From Bacteroidales bacterium UBA1181 (GTDB taxonomy: Bacteria; Bacteroidota; Bacteroidia; Bacteroidales; Paludibacteraceae), in NCBI GenBank assembly GCA_002310215.1, contig DBYR01000038.1, positions 24,908 to 88,907 of the forward strand: a stretch of 64,000 bases of DNA, given 5' to 3'. The notes beneath the pieces were generated by a model. The model worked only from the letters and a program-made list of their open reading frames with translations. It made no database searches and had not been told where the DNA came from. How positions within the stretch are numbered: position 1 is the first letter of the stretch; the number at the start of each line of letters is the position of its first letter. Made by a program: the position numbers and the translations under genes. Positions 28,046 to 35,968 of the stretch are shown here, in pieces.

Positions 28046-28510
28046 TTAGAGTTTCTTAAACAACGAGCTACAAATAGTCGCAAGGAATGCGATGGCAGCC
28101 AAAATGAAAGAACTAACCATACACATGTTTGTGATTCTGTATACCCAAGGCTCTTGAGAGCCCTCATAACCCGTAATACTCATCTTAGTCGTATCTGCTC
28201 CGAAATAGGTAATCAGGAGCAACACAGCCAAAACACCGACGAAAATCAAAGGGACCATCACACTCTTTGGATCGTAGCTCAACTTGGACACGAACGATTT
28301 GATTGCGAATGCGATCGTCACCACTGTCGCCAATATGATGAATGCAAAGGCTAAGCCAATGAATGTGGAGACGAATGAAGGAGCCTCGATTGAGATTCCG
28401 TTGCAGAGATACGATTCTGTGCCACCGCAGAAGAATATCAGCGTGAACACGATCGTCAGAGCAACCAGTCCCCAAAGAATAAACTTAGGAAAATTTGATG
28501 AATTTTGCAT
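28046..28510 (-). CDS. Four-helix membrane protein of the ExbBD cluster
   Basis: 154 residues with about four predicted membrane helices: near 9-28, 45-70, 82-103 and 128-150. There is a CGG...CNG pair of cysteines in the first outside loop. I do not recognise a named domain. Proteins of this kind sit between exbB and exbD in many Bacteroidales, so a role as an accessory of the TonB motor is inferred from position only. Confidence 0.82.
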   Translation of the reverse strand: MQNSSNFPKFILWGLVALTIVFTLIFFCGGTESYLCNGISIEAPSFVSTFIGLAFAFIILATVVTIAFAIKSFVSKLSYDPKSVMVPLIFVGVLAVLLLITYFGADTTKMSITGYEGSQEPWVYRITNMCMVSSFILAAIAFLATICSSLFKKL

Positions 28511-28551
28511 TTTGATATCGTTTTATAAGATTCAAAAACACTTTGAACAGA

Positions 28552-29460
28552 TTATTCAACTACTGACACAGCGTCAGAGTTCGATGAAGATTGTGCAGCA
28601 ACCTTCACATCACCAAAGTGCTCAACAACCATATCGAGCAACTTGATGGAAGCATCTTCCATCTCAGTGGTCAAAGCCTCGATACGAGTCAAAATGAAGT
28701 TCAAGAACAATTGAAGGATCATAGCGACGATCAAACCGAACACCGTGGTCAACAAAGCGACCTTGATACCACCAGCCACAACAGTAGCGGAGATATCACC
28801 TACTTGTTGGATTTTATCGAACGCCTCGATCATACCGATGACCGTACCCATGAATCCCAACATTGGGGCAAGTGCGATACACAAGGAAATCCAAGTGATG
28901 TTCTTCTCGAGACCACCCATTTGAACGCTACCGTAAGAAACGACAGTCTTCTCAACAACATCTGGACCCTCAGCGATTCTAGACAAACCTTGGTTGAAGA
29001 TAGAAGCGATTGGGCCTCTCGTGTTCTTCGTATATTCCAAAGCGCCATCAACATCCTTGTTAGCCAAGAACTCCTCAATCTTCTCGAGGAATTTCTTCGT
29101 GTTGATAGAAGAAAGGCTCAAAGTGATGATACGCTCGATACACAAAGCGAGACCGAGGATCAAACACAAAGCAACGATTGCCATGAAACCGGCACCACCC
29201 TCGATGAACTTAATCTTCAATGCGTTGAACAAGCCCTTGTTCTCTGAACTTGCAGCAGCAGGTTGCTCTGCAGCAGCAGCTTCAACCTTTGCAGGCTCTG
29301 CAGCTGGAGCAGCTGCCTCCTGCTGAGGCTCTTCAGTCGTTTCCGTATTAAATGATTGCTCCGTTTGTTCCTCCTCAAACGAATCCTGTGCGAATGAAGC
29401 AGTAGCGAAACCGAAAGTGAATGCTCCCACTATTGCCAATGATGCAAAAATCTTTTTCAT
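28552..29460 (-). CDS. exbB: ExbB/TolQ/MotA-family proton channel protein
   Basis: 302 residues. It begins with a signal-peptide-like segment (1-24, ending ASFAQ), then an unusual Glu/Ala/Pro-rich stretch (25-75), then three membrane helices with the MotA/TolQ/ExbB core (EKNITWISLCIALAPMLGFMGTVIGMIEAF, near 185-215). It is the channel part of the TonB-energising motor. The long low-complexity periplasmic lead is common in Bacteroidota ExbB. Only 45 A/T-rich bases separate it from tRNA-Ser and I find no promoter or terminator between them. Confidence 0.94.
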   Translation of the reverse strand: MKKIFASLAIVGAFTFGFATASFAQDSFEEEQTEQSFNTETTEEPQQEAAAPAAEPAKVEAAAAEQPAAASSENKGLFNALKIKFIEGGAGFMAIVALCLILGLALCIERIITLSLSSINTKKFLEKIEEFLANKDVDGALEYTKNTRGPIASIFNQGLSRIAEGPDVVEKTVVSYGSVQMGGLEKNITWISLCIALAPMLGFMGTVIGMIEAFDKIQQVGDISATVVAGGIKVALLTTVFGLIVAMILQLFLNFILTRIEALTTEMEDASIKLLDMVVEHFGDVKVAAQSSSNSDAVSVVE

Positions 29461-29505
29461 TGTTTTTTTCGATTAATTATTAATTTATTTTATTAATTTT
29501 TTTCG

Positions 29506-29593
29506 CGGAGAGAGGGGGATTCGAACCCCCGATACGCTTTTGACGTATACACGCTTTCCAGGCGTGCCTCTTCAGCCACTCGAGCACCTCTCC
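29506..29593 (-). tRNA. tRNA-Ser (anticodon GGA)
   Basis: An 88-base class II tRNA on the minus strand. The acceptor GGAGAGG pairs with TCTCTCC (one G-T). The anticodon loop CTGGAAA carries GGA, there is a long variable arm (TATACGTCAAAAGCGTA), and the T arm is GGGGGTTCGAATCCCCC. The discriminator is G and CCA is not encoded. Confidence 0.96.
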
Positions 29594-29674
29594 TGACTTC
29601 TTTACAAATCGAGCGCAAATTACAAAAAAAATGGTTACAAAACACCTAATGTTGAAAATTATTTTATTCGGCTG

Positions 29675-30211
29675 TTACAGAAACATTTGGCACCATTTAT
29701 CGAACCTTTGGAGGGTTTCTTCACCGTATTTTTCGAGTTTCATGCGAGCTTTTTTTACGCTTCTTTCCTCTCCGAGATGCGTTTTCGAATAAAACTTATC
29801 GGCAAAACAGATGATTTGCTCCTCTATCGAAACTGGCAACATGTCCCGGTGCGGGATAGGCAACTCCGCCGAAATAATATGCGAAAGTGACAGTCCCGCT
29901 CCCGTGTGGCGTTCACACACCAACGCATGACGTTCGTACCCCTCCGCCTTCATCATATCACTTCCCAAATAGCCATGGCAAATGTATGGGTTATCTCCCT
30001 CGCAATACAAATCAGGGGCGAATGTCTTGATTATACCGATGTCATGTATCATCGCGGCTTCTTCGATAAACTGCATATCCGCATTCAATTCGGGTTTACG
30101 TTGCGCTATCCTTAACGCAAGGTCCGTCACATCGTAAGAATGGTGCAGAAGGATATCCTTGCATCTCGGATTGTCTTTGTAATACTTGTCAATTAATTCA
30201 ACTGGGTTCAT
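29675..30211 (-). CDS. HD domain-containing hydrolase
   Basis: A 178-residue protein with the HD phosphohydrolase fold. Metal ligands are seen at HHSYDV (about 24), MIHDIG (about 54) and the His-rich CHGYLGSDMM and VCERHTGAGL stretches. Family members cleave phosphoester bonds in nucleotides or cyclic nucleotides; the substrate here is not shown. It is a single gene with its own promoter, upstream of tRNA-Ser. Confidence 0.88.
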   Translation of the reverse strand: MNPVELIDKYYKDNPRCKDILLHHSYDVTDLALRIAQRKPELNADMQFIEEAAMIHDIGIIKTFAPDLYCEGDNPYICHGYLGSDMMKAEGYERHALVCERHTGAGLSLSHIISAELPIPHRDMLPVSIEEQIICFADKFYSKTHLGEERSVKKARMKLEKYGEETLQRFDKWCQMFL

Positions 30212-30242
30212 TGTGCGCTATTCTCTCTCAATCTTTTTCACA

Positions 30243-30250
30243 CAAAACTA
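30243..30250 (-). promoter_or_regulatory. Candidate -7 element of the HD hydrolase gene
   Basis: Minus strand TAGTTTTG matches TAnnTTTG, with ATTG at about -33 (21-base spacer). It lies 32 bases before the ATG. Confidence 0.5.
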
Positions 30251-30305
30251 ATACTTTCCCGATTAATATCACAATTTTTAGCCCATTATCGTGGGGAGAT
30301 GCGAC

Positions 30306-30334
30306 AAAAAAAAGGCGGGAGAATCACCCCCGCC
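30306..30334 (-). terminator. Terminator of transketolase
   Basis: On the minus strand a GGCGGG/CCCGCC stem is followed by T8, about 40 bases after the tkt stop. Confidence 0.88.
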
Positions 30335-30370
30335 CTATTACATTACGTTCACCTACGGTGTTTTTGACGA

Positions 30371-32407
30371 TCACAAGTTCAGAAACGAGCAAACCTCCTT
30401 GTACACTGATTCGCCATTATAGCCAAACTTCTCGTCCAGCACAGTGTAAGGAGCCGAGTATCCGAAATGATCCAAACCGTGAACAAACCCGTTCCTGCCG
30501 ACCAAACCGCTGATGGTCAAAGGCATACCGGCCGTCATGCCATACACCGGAACGTCGGAAGGAATTACCGATTCCTGGTATTCCTTGGATTGGGAACGGA
30601 AGAGGCCCTCGGAAGGAGAAGAAACTATTCTGATTTTCAACCCCTTACGCTCCTCCAGCAATTTAGAACCTTCGAAGAGCGTAGCGACCTCGGAACCACT
30701 CGCCACCATCACCAAATCAGGCTTTCCGTTGACATCCTTCACGATGTAGGCACCTTTGGAAGCCTGCAAGGCCTGTTGATACCTATCCCCTTCGCAAGGC
30801 ACATCGTTCACATTCTGGCGGGAAAGGATCAGCGCAGTAGGTGTATCCTCATTCTCCATCGCCATCTTCCACGCCACGGTGGTCTCGTTCACATCCGCAG
30901 GGCGGAGCACGAGCATACTATTCTTTCCCTTATGATTTTTCACGTTCTCAAGCAAACGCACCTGCATCTCCTGTTCAATTGGCTGGTGCGTAGGACCGTC
31001 CTCTCCCACCCTGAAAGCGTCGTGGCTCCAGACATATTTGACGGGGAGGCGCATCAACGCAGCCATTCTATAGGCAGGTTTCATATAATCAGAGAAAACG
31101 AAGAACGTACCGCAAGCGGCGAAGACACCCCCATGTAGCGAGATACCATTCATGATGCAAGCCATGGTCAACTCAGAGACGCCAGCGTTCAGAAAGGCGC
31201 CCGAGAAATCACCTTTGACGATCGGGTGTGTATGTTTCAGGAATCCGTCCGTCTTATCCGAATTGGAAAGATCGGCCGAAGAGACGATCATATTCTCAAC
31301 CTTCTCGGAGAGGACACCAAGAACCGTAGCCGAAGCGGACCGAGTCGGTTGGTTAGCCTTCTGTGCGATGGAAGCATAATCGATTTCAGGAGCTTTTCCG
31401 CTGAAGAATTGTTCCAATTTCTTCGCCAACTCCGGATTTTGCTTCGCCCATTGCGCCTGCTCCGCCTTCTTTGCGGACACTATTTTACTCAACTCCTGCT
31501 TGCGGGTTTCGTATAGTTTCTGAACTTCAGGGAAGATGACGAACGGATCGTTCGGATCGCCACCCAGTTTCTCGATTGTCTTAGGCACACAGACACCCGC
31601 CTTAGAAAGAGGCTGTCCATGTGTGGAGACCTTACTCTCCATGGAAGAGCCATCCTCAGCGACGCATCCCACGCCCATTGTTGTGTTACCGATAATCAAG
31701 GTCGGACGTTCCTTCTCCTGGTTAGCGGATTTCAAGGCCTCTACAATCTCACCCGCATCATTTCCATTGATAGTCAACACATTCCAATTCCAAGCCTTGT
31801 ACTTCATGGCAATATCCTCGGTAGAGACCTCATCCACCCTTGTGGAGAGTTGGATATTGTTCGCGTCATAGAACATGATGAGGTTATGCAGTCCGAGATG
31901 ACCGGCGATACGTCCAGCGCCTTGGGAAATCTCCTCTTGGATACCACCGTCAGAGATGAACGTATAGGTCTTGTGGCTCATCCACTCACCAAAGCGCGCA
32001 CAAAGGAAACGTTCCGCGATCGCCGCGCCTACAGCCATCGTATGGCCTTGGCCCAACGGACCGGAAGTATTCTCGATGCCATGTTCTAAGCTAACTTCAG
32101 GATGACCTGGTGTCTTGCTGCCCCACTGACGGAAAGATTTGATGTCATCCATCGTGAACTTACCCGACAAGAGCAAAACGGAATAGAGCATTGGCGACAT
32201 GTGTCCAGGGTCCAAAAAGAACCTATCACGATTGATCCATTCAGGGTCGGCCGGATCATAGGTAAGAAACTGTGAATAAAGGACGTTGATGAAATCGGCG
32301 CCGCCCATCGCACCACCAGGGTGACCGGACTTAGCTTTCTCCACCATCGCAGCGGTCAGGATTCTGATGTTATCCGCCGCGCGGTTCAGCGTTTGAATGT
32401 CTGCCAT
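30371..32407 (-). CDS. tkt: Transketolase
   Basis: A 678-residue thiamine-diphosphate enzyme of the non-oxidative pentose phosphate pathway. The N-terminal domain has the GHPGGAMG stretch (28-35) and HGIENTSGPLGQG. The ThDP-binding GD...N segment appears as FISDGGIQEEISQGAG...FYDANNIQL. The pyrimidine domain has HDAFRVGEDGPTHQPIEQ near 462-479. Length and motif order are normal. It is monocistronic, with a terminator downstream and a TAACTTCGCGG-type -7 element upstream. Confidence 0.96.
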   Translation of the reverse strand: MADIQTLNRAADNIRILTAAMVEKAKSGHPGGAMGGADFINVLYSQFLTYDPADPEWINRDRFFLDPGHMSPMLYSVLLLSGKFTMDDIKSFRQWGSKTPGHPEVSLEHGIENTSGPLGQGHTMAVGAAIAERFLCARFGEWMSHKTYTFISDGGIQEEISQGAGRIAGHLGLHNLIMFYDANNIQLSTRVDEVSTEDIAMKYKAWNWNVLTINGNDAGEIVEALKSANQEKERPTLIIGNTTMGVGCVAEDGSSMESKVSTHGQPLSKAGVCVPKTIEKLGGDPNDPFVIFPEVQKLYETRKQELSKIVSAKKAEQAQWAKQNPELAKKLEQFFSGKAPEIDYASIAQKANQPTRSASATVLGVLSEKVENMIVSSADLSNSDKTDGFLKHTHPIVKGDFSGAFLNAGVSELTMACIMNGISLHGGVFAACGTFFVFSDYMKPAYRMAALMRLPVKYVWSHDAFRVGEDGPTHQPIEQEMQVRLLENVKNHKGKNSMLVLRPADVNETTVAWKMAMENEDTPTALILSRQNVNDVPCEGDRYQQALQASKGAYIVKDVNGKPDLVMVASGSEVATLFEGSKLLEERKGLKIRIVSSPSEGLFRSQSKEYQESVIPSDVPVYGMTAGMPLTISGLVGRNGFVHGLDHFGYSAPYTVLDEKFGYNGESVYKEVCSFLNL

Positions 32408-32450
32408 TTCTCTTTTTACGTATAAAGGTGTAAATGAATTTTTCTGACCG

Positions 32451-32458
32451 CGAAGTTA
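32451..32458 (-). promoter_or_regulatory. Candidate -7 element of tkt (TAACTTCG variant)
   Basis: Minus strand TAACTTCGCGG, about 44 bases before the tkt ATG. It shares this 11-mer with the region upstream of glyA. Confidence 0.45.
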
Positions 32459-32528
32459 ATCAAAAATATATTACGGAAAGAAGAGGCGGGAATAAAAAAT
32501 ACTAACAACGGAAGAAGTTGGAAATTAG

Positions 32529-32638
32529 GAGTTAAGAGTTATGAGTTAAGAATTAAGAGTTTAAACGGGGAGAGACATTGATGAGTTTTTTGCGGGTTTC
32601 CTGAATCCGCACTGTAGAGACGCAAGGCATTGCGTCTC
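32529..32638. repeat. Intergenic repeat mosaic between tkt and tsf
   Basis: The 340-base gap between tkt and tsf holds imperfect tandem copies of GAGTTAAGA/AATTAAGAG (32529-32561). An interrupted palindrome TGCGG...CCGCA follows (32591-32611). Then comes a perfect palindrome GAGACGCAA-GGCA-TTGCGTCTC (32617-32638). The last resembles short dispersed palindromic repeats of bacterial genomes; copy number cannot be judged from one window. Confidence 0.65.
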
Positions 32639-32694
32639 CACCCCGCCCCAAGAGGAACATTTCCTATCATAGGGAAGAGGGGAATAAAGGGGAC

Positions 32695-32728
32695 AAAAAA
32701 AGGAGAGGTTCCAATGGACCTCTCCTTT
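32695..32728 (-). terminator. Terminator of the rplM-rpsI-rpsB-tsf operon
   Basis: AGGAGAGGT (32701-32709) pairs with ACCTCTCCT (32718-32726), and on the minus strand it runs into T7. It is about 20 bases after the tsf stop. Confidence 0.92.
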
Positions 32729-32747
32729 CCGAAATATAGGGGAAATT

Positions 32748-33740
32748 TTATTCCTCGTTCAACGTCACACGTCTGAATGCGGTAGCAGTCAAGCCCTTAG
32801 AAACAGAGGCCATGTACTGAGCCACATTAATCTTAGACTCTTTGATGAAAGCCTGATTCAACAACGTCTGCTCCTTGTAGATCTTCTGGATACGTCCGTT
32901 CACGATACCGTCGATCATTTGTTGTTTCAAGTTGCCGGCAGCTTGTTCAGCCACGGTAGCTTTGATCTCGCGGGCCTTAGCGGCTTGCTCAGCGGTGATC
33001 CAACCCTTCTCCGTGTTAGACTCAATGTGAGCCTCAGAATCCACGTGAGCAGGATTGATGCCAGCCTTCGTCAAAGCAGCCTCAACCTGTTTTTGGATCA
33101 ACTCAGCCTTGGTCTTCTCGGTTGCGATTTCACGCTCCTTAGCGACATACTCGGCAGGAACATCCTTCTCAGAAACTGAGATAGGGTTCATGGCAGCGAC
33201 TTGCATAGCCACATCCTTGTAGACCTGAGCGTCCAAGCCAGCCTCGTTGAAGGCGACGATGGAAGCCAACATGTTACCCGGGTGGATATAAGCCCAAACG
33301 GCAGGACCGTTAACGAACTCGTACATACCCAACTCCATCTTCTCACCCGTAACGCCAGAGCGGTCGGTGATCAGTTGTTGTATAGTTGAATTTCCGATGG
33401 TCGAAGCGGTCAAAGCCTCCAAGGAAGCAGGTTTAGCCTCCATAGCTTTATCCAAAATTTGTTGAGTCAAAGCGACAAAGTCAGCGTTTTTAGCGACGAA
33501 GTCAGTTTCGCACTTCAGAGCCACGATGGCGGCGAAATCACCCTTAGCGGCAGCCAAGACACAACCTTGCGCAGCCTCACGGTCGCTTCTCTTTGCAGCA
33601 ATTGCCTGACCTCTTTTACGGATAAGTTCTACGGCCTTGTCGAAATTGCCTTCAGCCTCGGTAAGAGCCTTCTTGCAATCCATCATGCCGGCACCCGTCA
33701 TGGTACGCAATTTGCTAATATCAGCCAATGAAACAGCCAT
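32748..33740 (-). CDS. tsf: Translation elongation factor Ts
   Basis: A 330-residue guanine-nucleotide exchange factor for EF-Tu. The N-terminal UBA-like part (ISKLRTMTGAGMMDCKKALTEAEGNFDKAVELIRKRG) carries the family signature at 8-45. The core EF-Tu-contacting domain includes ALKCETDFVAKNADF near 74-88. It is longer than E. coli EF-Ts because of an extra helical segment at about 210-280, which is normal in Bacteroidota. It is the last gene of the ribosomal operon, 28 bases after rpsB. Confidence 0.97.
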   Translation of the reverse strand: MAVSLADISKLRTMTGAGMMDCKKALTEAEGNFDKAVELIRKRGQAIAAKRSDREAAQGCVLAAAKGDFAAIVALKCETDFVAKNADFVALTQQILDKAMEAKPASLEALTASTIGNSTIQQLITDRSGVTGEKMELGMYEFVNGPAVWAYIHPGNMLASIVAFNEAGLDAQVYKDVAMQVAAMNPISVSEKDVPAEYVAKEREIATEKTKAELIQKQVEAALTKAGINPAHVDSEAHIESNTEKGWITAEQAAKAREIKATVAEQAAGNLKQQMIDGIVNGRIQKIYKEQTLLNQAFIKESKINVAQYMASVSKGLTATAFRRVTLNEE

Positions 33741-33768
33741 AATATAAAATTTTCTAAAATTTAATTAA

Positions 33769-34602
33769 TTAATCCTCAGACACTTCAAACTTGCTGGCAA
33801 CCTTAGCGTTCAGAGCCTCACCGTCAACATTCGTCTTGTTCTTCTTGGCGGTAGTTCTCTTTCTCTCCTTCTTTTGTTCAGGAGCCTCAGAAGCCTCGTT
33901 CTCCTCCTTCTCGACCTTTCTCTCGTCCAATCCCTCTTTGATAGCACCGCACAAAGCGCCCAAGATAACCTCGATAGACTTTGTAGCGTCATCGTTAGCA
34001 GGGATAACGAAATCAACATCGTTAGGATTTGAGTTAGTGTCCACGATACCATAGACAGGGATACCCAATCTCTTAGCCTCTCTTACGGCGATGTTCTCCT
34101 TCGTCACGTCAACGACGAACAAAGCGGAAGGAAGACGGGTCATATCAGCGATGCTACCCAAGTTCTTCTCCAATTTTGCCCTTTGACGGGAGATTTGGAG
34201 TTTTTCCCTCTTAGAGAGGTTGTCGAATGTTCCATCGTTAGTCAATTTGTCGATGGAGGACATCTTCTTAACGGCCTTACGGATAGTTGGGAAGTTCGTC
34301 AACATACCGCCAGCCCATCTTTCAGTAACGAAAGGCATGGAAACCTCCGTTGCCTTGTCAGCGACAACTTGCTTAGCTTGTTTCTTCGTTGCAACAAAAA
34401 GAATCTTCTTGCCCGATTTTGCAACTTGTTTCAAAGCGGCTGCAGCCTCATCTATTTTTACGACAGTCTTGTGAAGATCAATAATATGGATACCATTACG
34501 CGTCATGAAGATATAAGGTTCCATTGCAGGGTTCCACTTTCTTTTCAAGTGACCGAAGTGACAACCTGCCTCTAATAACTCATCAAAATTAGTTCTTGAC
34601 AT
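33769..34602 (-). CDS. rpsB: 30S ribosomal protein S2
   Basis: 277 residues with the S2 signatures LLEAGCHFGHLKRKWNPAM near the start and the PSALFVVDVTKENIAVREAKRLGIPVYGIVDTNSNP region at about 157-195. After residue 230 there is a charged, Lys/Glu-rich tail (KVEKEENEASEAPEQKKERKR) that goes beyond the family core; such tails are common in this phylum. It sits between rpsI and tsf and is preceded by a 140-base spacer able to fold. Confidence 0.97.
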   Translation of the reverse strand: MSRTNFDELLEAGCHFGHLKRKWNPAMEPYIFMTRNGIHIIDLHKTVVKIDEAAAALKQVAKSGKKILFVATKKQAKQVVADKATEVSMPFVTERWAGGMLTNFPTIRKAVKKMSSIDKLTNDGTFDNLSKREKLQISRQRAKLEKNLGSIADMTRLPSALFVVDVTKENIAVREAKRLGIPVYGIVDTNSNPNDVDFVIPANDDATKSIEVILGALCGAIKEGLDERKVEKEENEASEAPEQKKERKRTTAKKNKTNVDGEALNAKVASKFEVSED

Positions 34603-34742
34603 TTTCTTTAATTTTTTAATCGTTTACATTCTTGAATTAAACAACCGGGCGGTAGTCCGCTTTCCGAAGTCCGACCGATTTAGATACTAAACGTACTCTC
34701 TCACGAAGCCATGCCAAACGAGTGGCAAGCCCCGACCAAGCA
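34603..34742 (-). other. Long structured-looking spacer between rpsI and rpsB
   Basis: The other ribosomal-protein gaps of this operon are 4 and 28 bases; this one is 140. On the minus strand its first 100 bases are G/C-rich and contain a TGCCA/TGGCA stem and a GGT...ACC/GTC...GAC segment. The last 40 are A/T-rich up to the rpsB ATG. No protein-coding frame is convincing. A regulatory RNA for S2 is possible but unproven. Confidence 0.35.
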
Positions 34743-35129
34743 CTAACGTTTACTGAACTGGAATCTCTTTCTTGCTTTAGGACGACCTGGTTTCTTACGC
34801 TCAACCTCACGGGCGTCACGGGTCAAGAAGCCTTCGCCTTTCAATGCAGTCTTGTTCTCTGCATCCACCTTAACCAAAGCGCGGGCGATCGCCAAACGCA
34901 AAGCCTCAGCTTGACCTTTGAATCCACCGCCATCCAAGAGCGCCTTCACGTTGAACTTACCTGCCACGTTGATGGCGTTCAATGGTTGTTTCACAACATA
35001 TTGCAAAATCCCTGAAGGGAAGTATACAGTAATATCTTTATTGTTGATGGTGATTTGTCCATCACCTTCAGAAAGGTATACGCGTGCAACAGCAGCTTTT
35101 CTTCTACCTACGGCATTAACTACTTCCAT
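34743..35129 (-). CDS. rpsI: 30S ribosomal protein S9
   Basis: 128 residues with the S9 N-terminus (VNAVGRRKAAVARVYL), the GGGFKGQAEALRLAIARAL signature near 66-84, and the conserved basic C-terminus RKKPGRPKARKRFQFSKR that reaches the tRNA in the P site. It lies 4 bases after rplM. Confidence 0.98.
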   Translation of the reverse strand: MEVVNAVGRRKAAVARVYLSEGDGQITINNKDITVYFPSGILQYVVKQPLNAINVAGKFNVKALLDGGGFKGQAEALRLAIARALVKVDAENKTALKGEGFLTRDAREVERKKPGRPKARKRFQFSKR

Positions 35130-35133
35130 GTTA

Positions 35134-35589
35134 TTACTTGATTGAGTTTAAATCGATATTTTTAGGTTGTTGAGCTGTTTGGTTGTGCTCGCTTCCCTCA
35201 TAAACATAGAGGTTACCGAGGATGGCGTTGCCAAGACGGTTCTTAGGCAACATACCCTTCACAACTTTTCTGATAAGCTTCTCTGGGCTCTTCTTCAAGA
35301 GATCGCCAGGAGTATACTCCCTTTGTCCGCCCGGATAACCCGTAAATCTCAAATAAATACGGTCAGTAGCTTTGTTACCCGTAATTTTCACTTTAGCCGC
35401 ATTGATGACAATCACATTGTCTCCGCAGTCTACATGTGGGGTGAAGTTAGGCTTGTACTTGCCTCTCAAAAGTTTTGCGACTTTTGACCCCAAACGTCCC
35501 AACGATTGGTCCGTAGCATCCACGACAACCCACTCTTTCTTCACAGTTGCCTTGTTTGCCGAAATGGTTTTAAAACTTAAAGTATCCAC
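35134..35589 (-). CDS. rplM: 50S ribosomal protein L13
   Basis: 151 residues with the L13 core: WVVVDATDQSLGRLGSKVAKLLRGK near 20-44, the VIVINAAKVKITGNK stretch, and the family motif KGMLPKNRLGNAIL near 114-127. It is the first gene of the rplM-rpsI-rpsB-tsf operon and has a hairpin in its leader and a clear promoter. Confidence 0.98.
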   Translation of the reverse strand: MDTLSFKTISANKATVKKEWVVVDATDQSLGRLGSKVAKLLRGKYKPNFTPHVDCGDNVIVINAAKVKITGNKATDRIYLRFTGYPGGQREYTPGDLLKKSPEKLIRKVVKGMLPKNRLGNAILGNLYVYEGSEHNQTAQQPKNIDLNSIK

Positions 35590-35627
35590 TTTAATTTGTT
35601 TTTAATTAGTTAATTAATCATTCACGC

Positions 35628-35656
35628 TGCCTTTGGCTTCGGGCAAGCCTATGGCA
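35628..35656 (-). promoter_or_regulatory. Hairpin in the rplM leader, possible L13 control element
   Basis: TGCC-TTT-GGCTT-CGGGC-AAGCC-TAT-GGCA: two perfect stems separated by a symmetric 3x3 internal loop, 39 bases before the rplM ATG and inside the predicted leader. Position suggests feedback control by L13, as is known for rplM leaders in Bacillus. No T-run follows, so it is not a terminator. Confidence 0.5.
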
Positions 35657-35684
35657 AAGACTATTTTGGATAATAATTTGGTCG

Positions 35685-35715
35685 CGAATTTACTCTTATT
35701 TTTTTTAACTACAAA
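35685..35715 (-). promoter_or_regulatory. Promoter of the rplM operon
   Basis: On the minus strand TTTG (plus-strand 35712-35715), a 19-base spacer, then TAAATTCG (plus-strand 35685-35692). One base differs from TAnnTTTG. The rest of the gap up to 35852 shows no supported gene. Confidence 0.7.
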
Positions 35716-35852
35716 ATCTTTCAGGCTCGATTTTTCCCTATTCTATAAATATACGCCACGGAGTTTTTTCCTTGGAATGGTCTTTCCCCCAATCATTTAC
35801 TATTTAACGATTTACGATTAACTCCCCAGAGAGGCAGACACATAAACACAAA

Positions 35853-35882
35853 TGTGGAGGCAGGGAAACCCACACCTCCACA
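35853..35882 (-). terminator. Hairpin after gpmI
   Basis: A perfect TGTGGAGG/CCTCCACA stem with a 14-base loop, about 85 bases beyond the gpmI stop. On the minus strand it is followed by TTTGTGTTT, so termination is plausible though the T-run is broken. Confidence 0.6.
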
Positions 35883-35968
35883 ATCATGAATTATTTCCGG
35901 CAAGTCTTGAAATCAACCGATTGAACTAAATATTCCTCGGAACCGATTTGTCAGACCCGCATTCAGCA

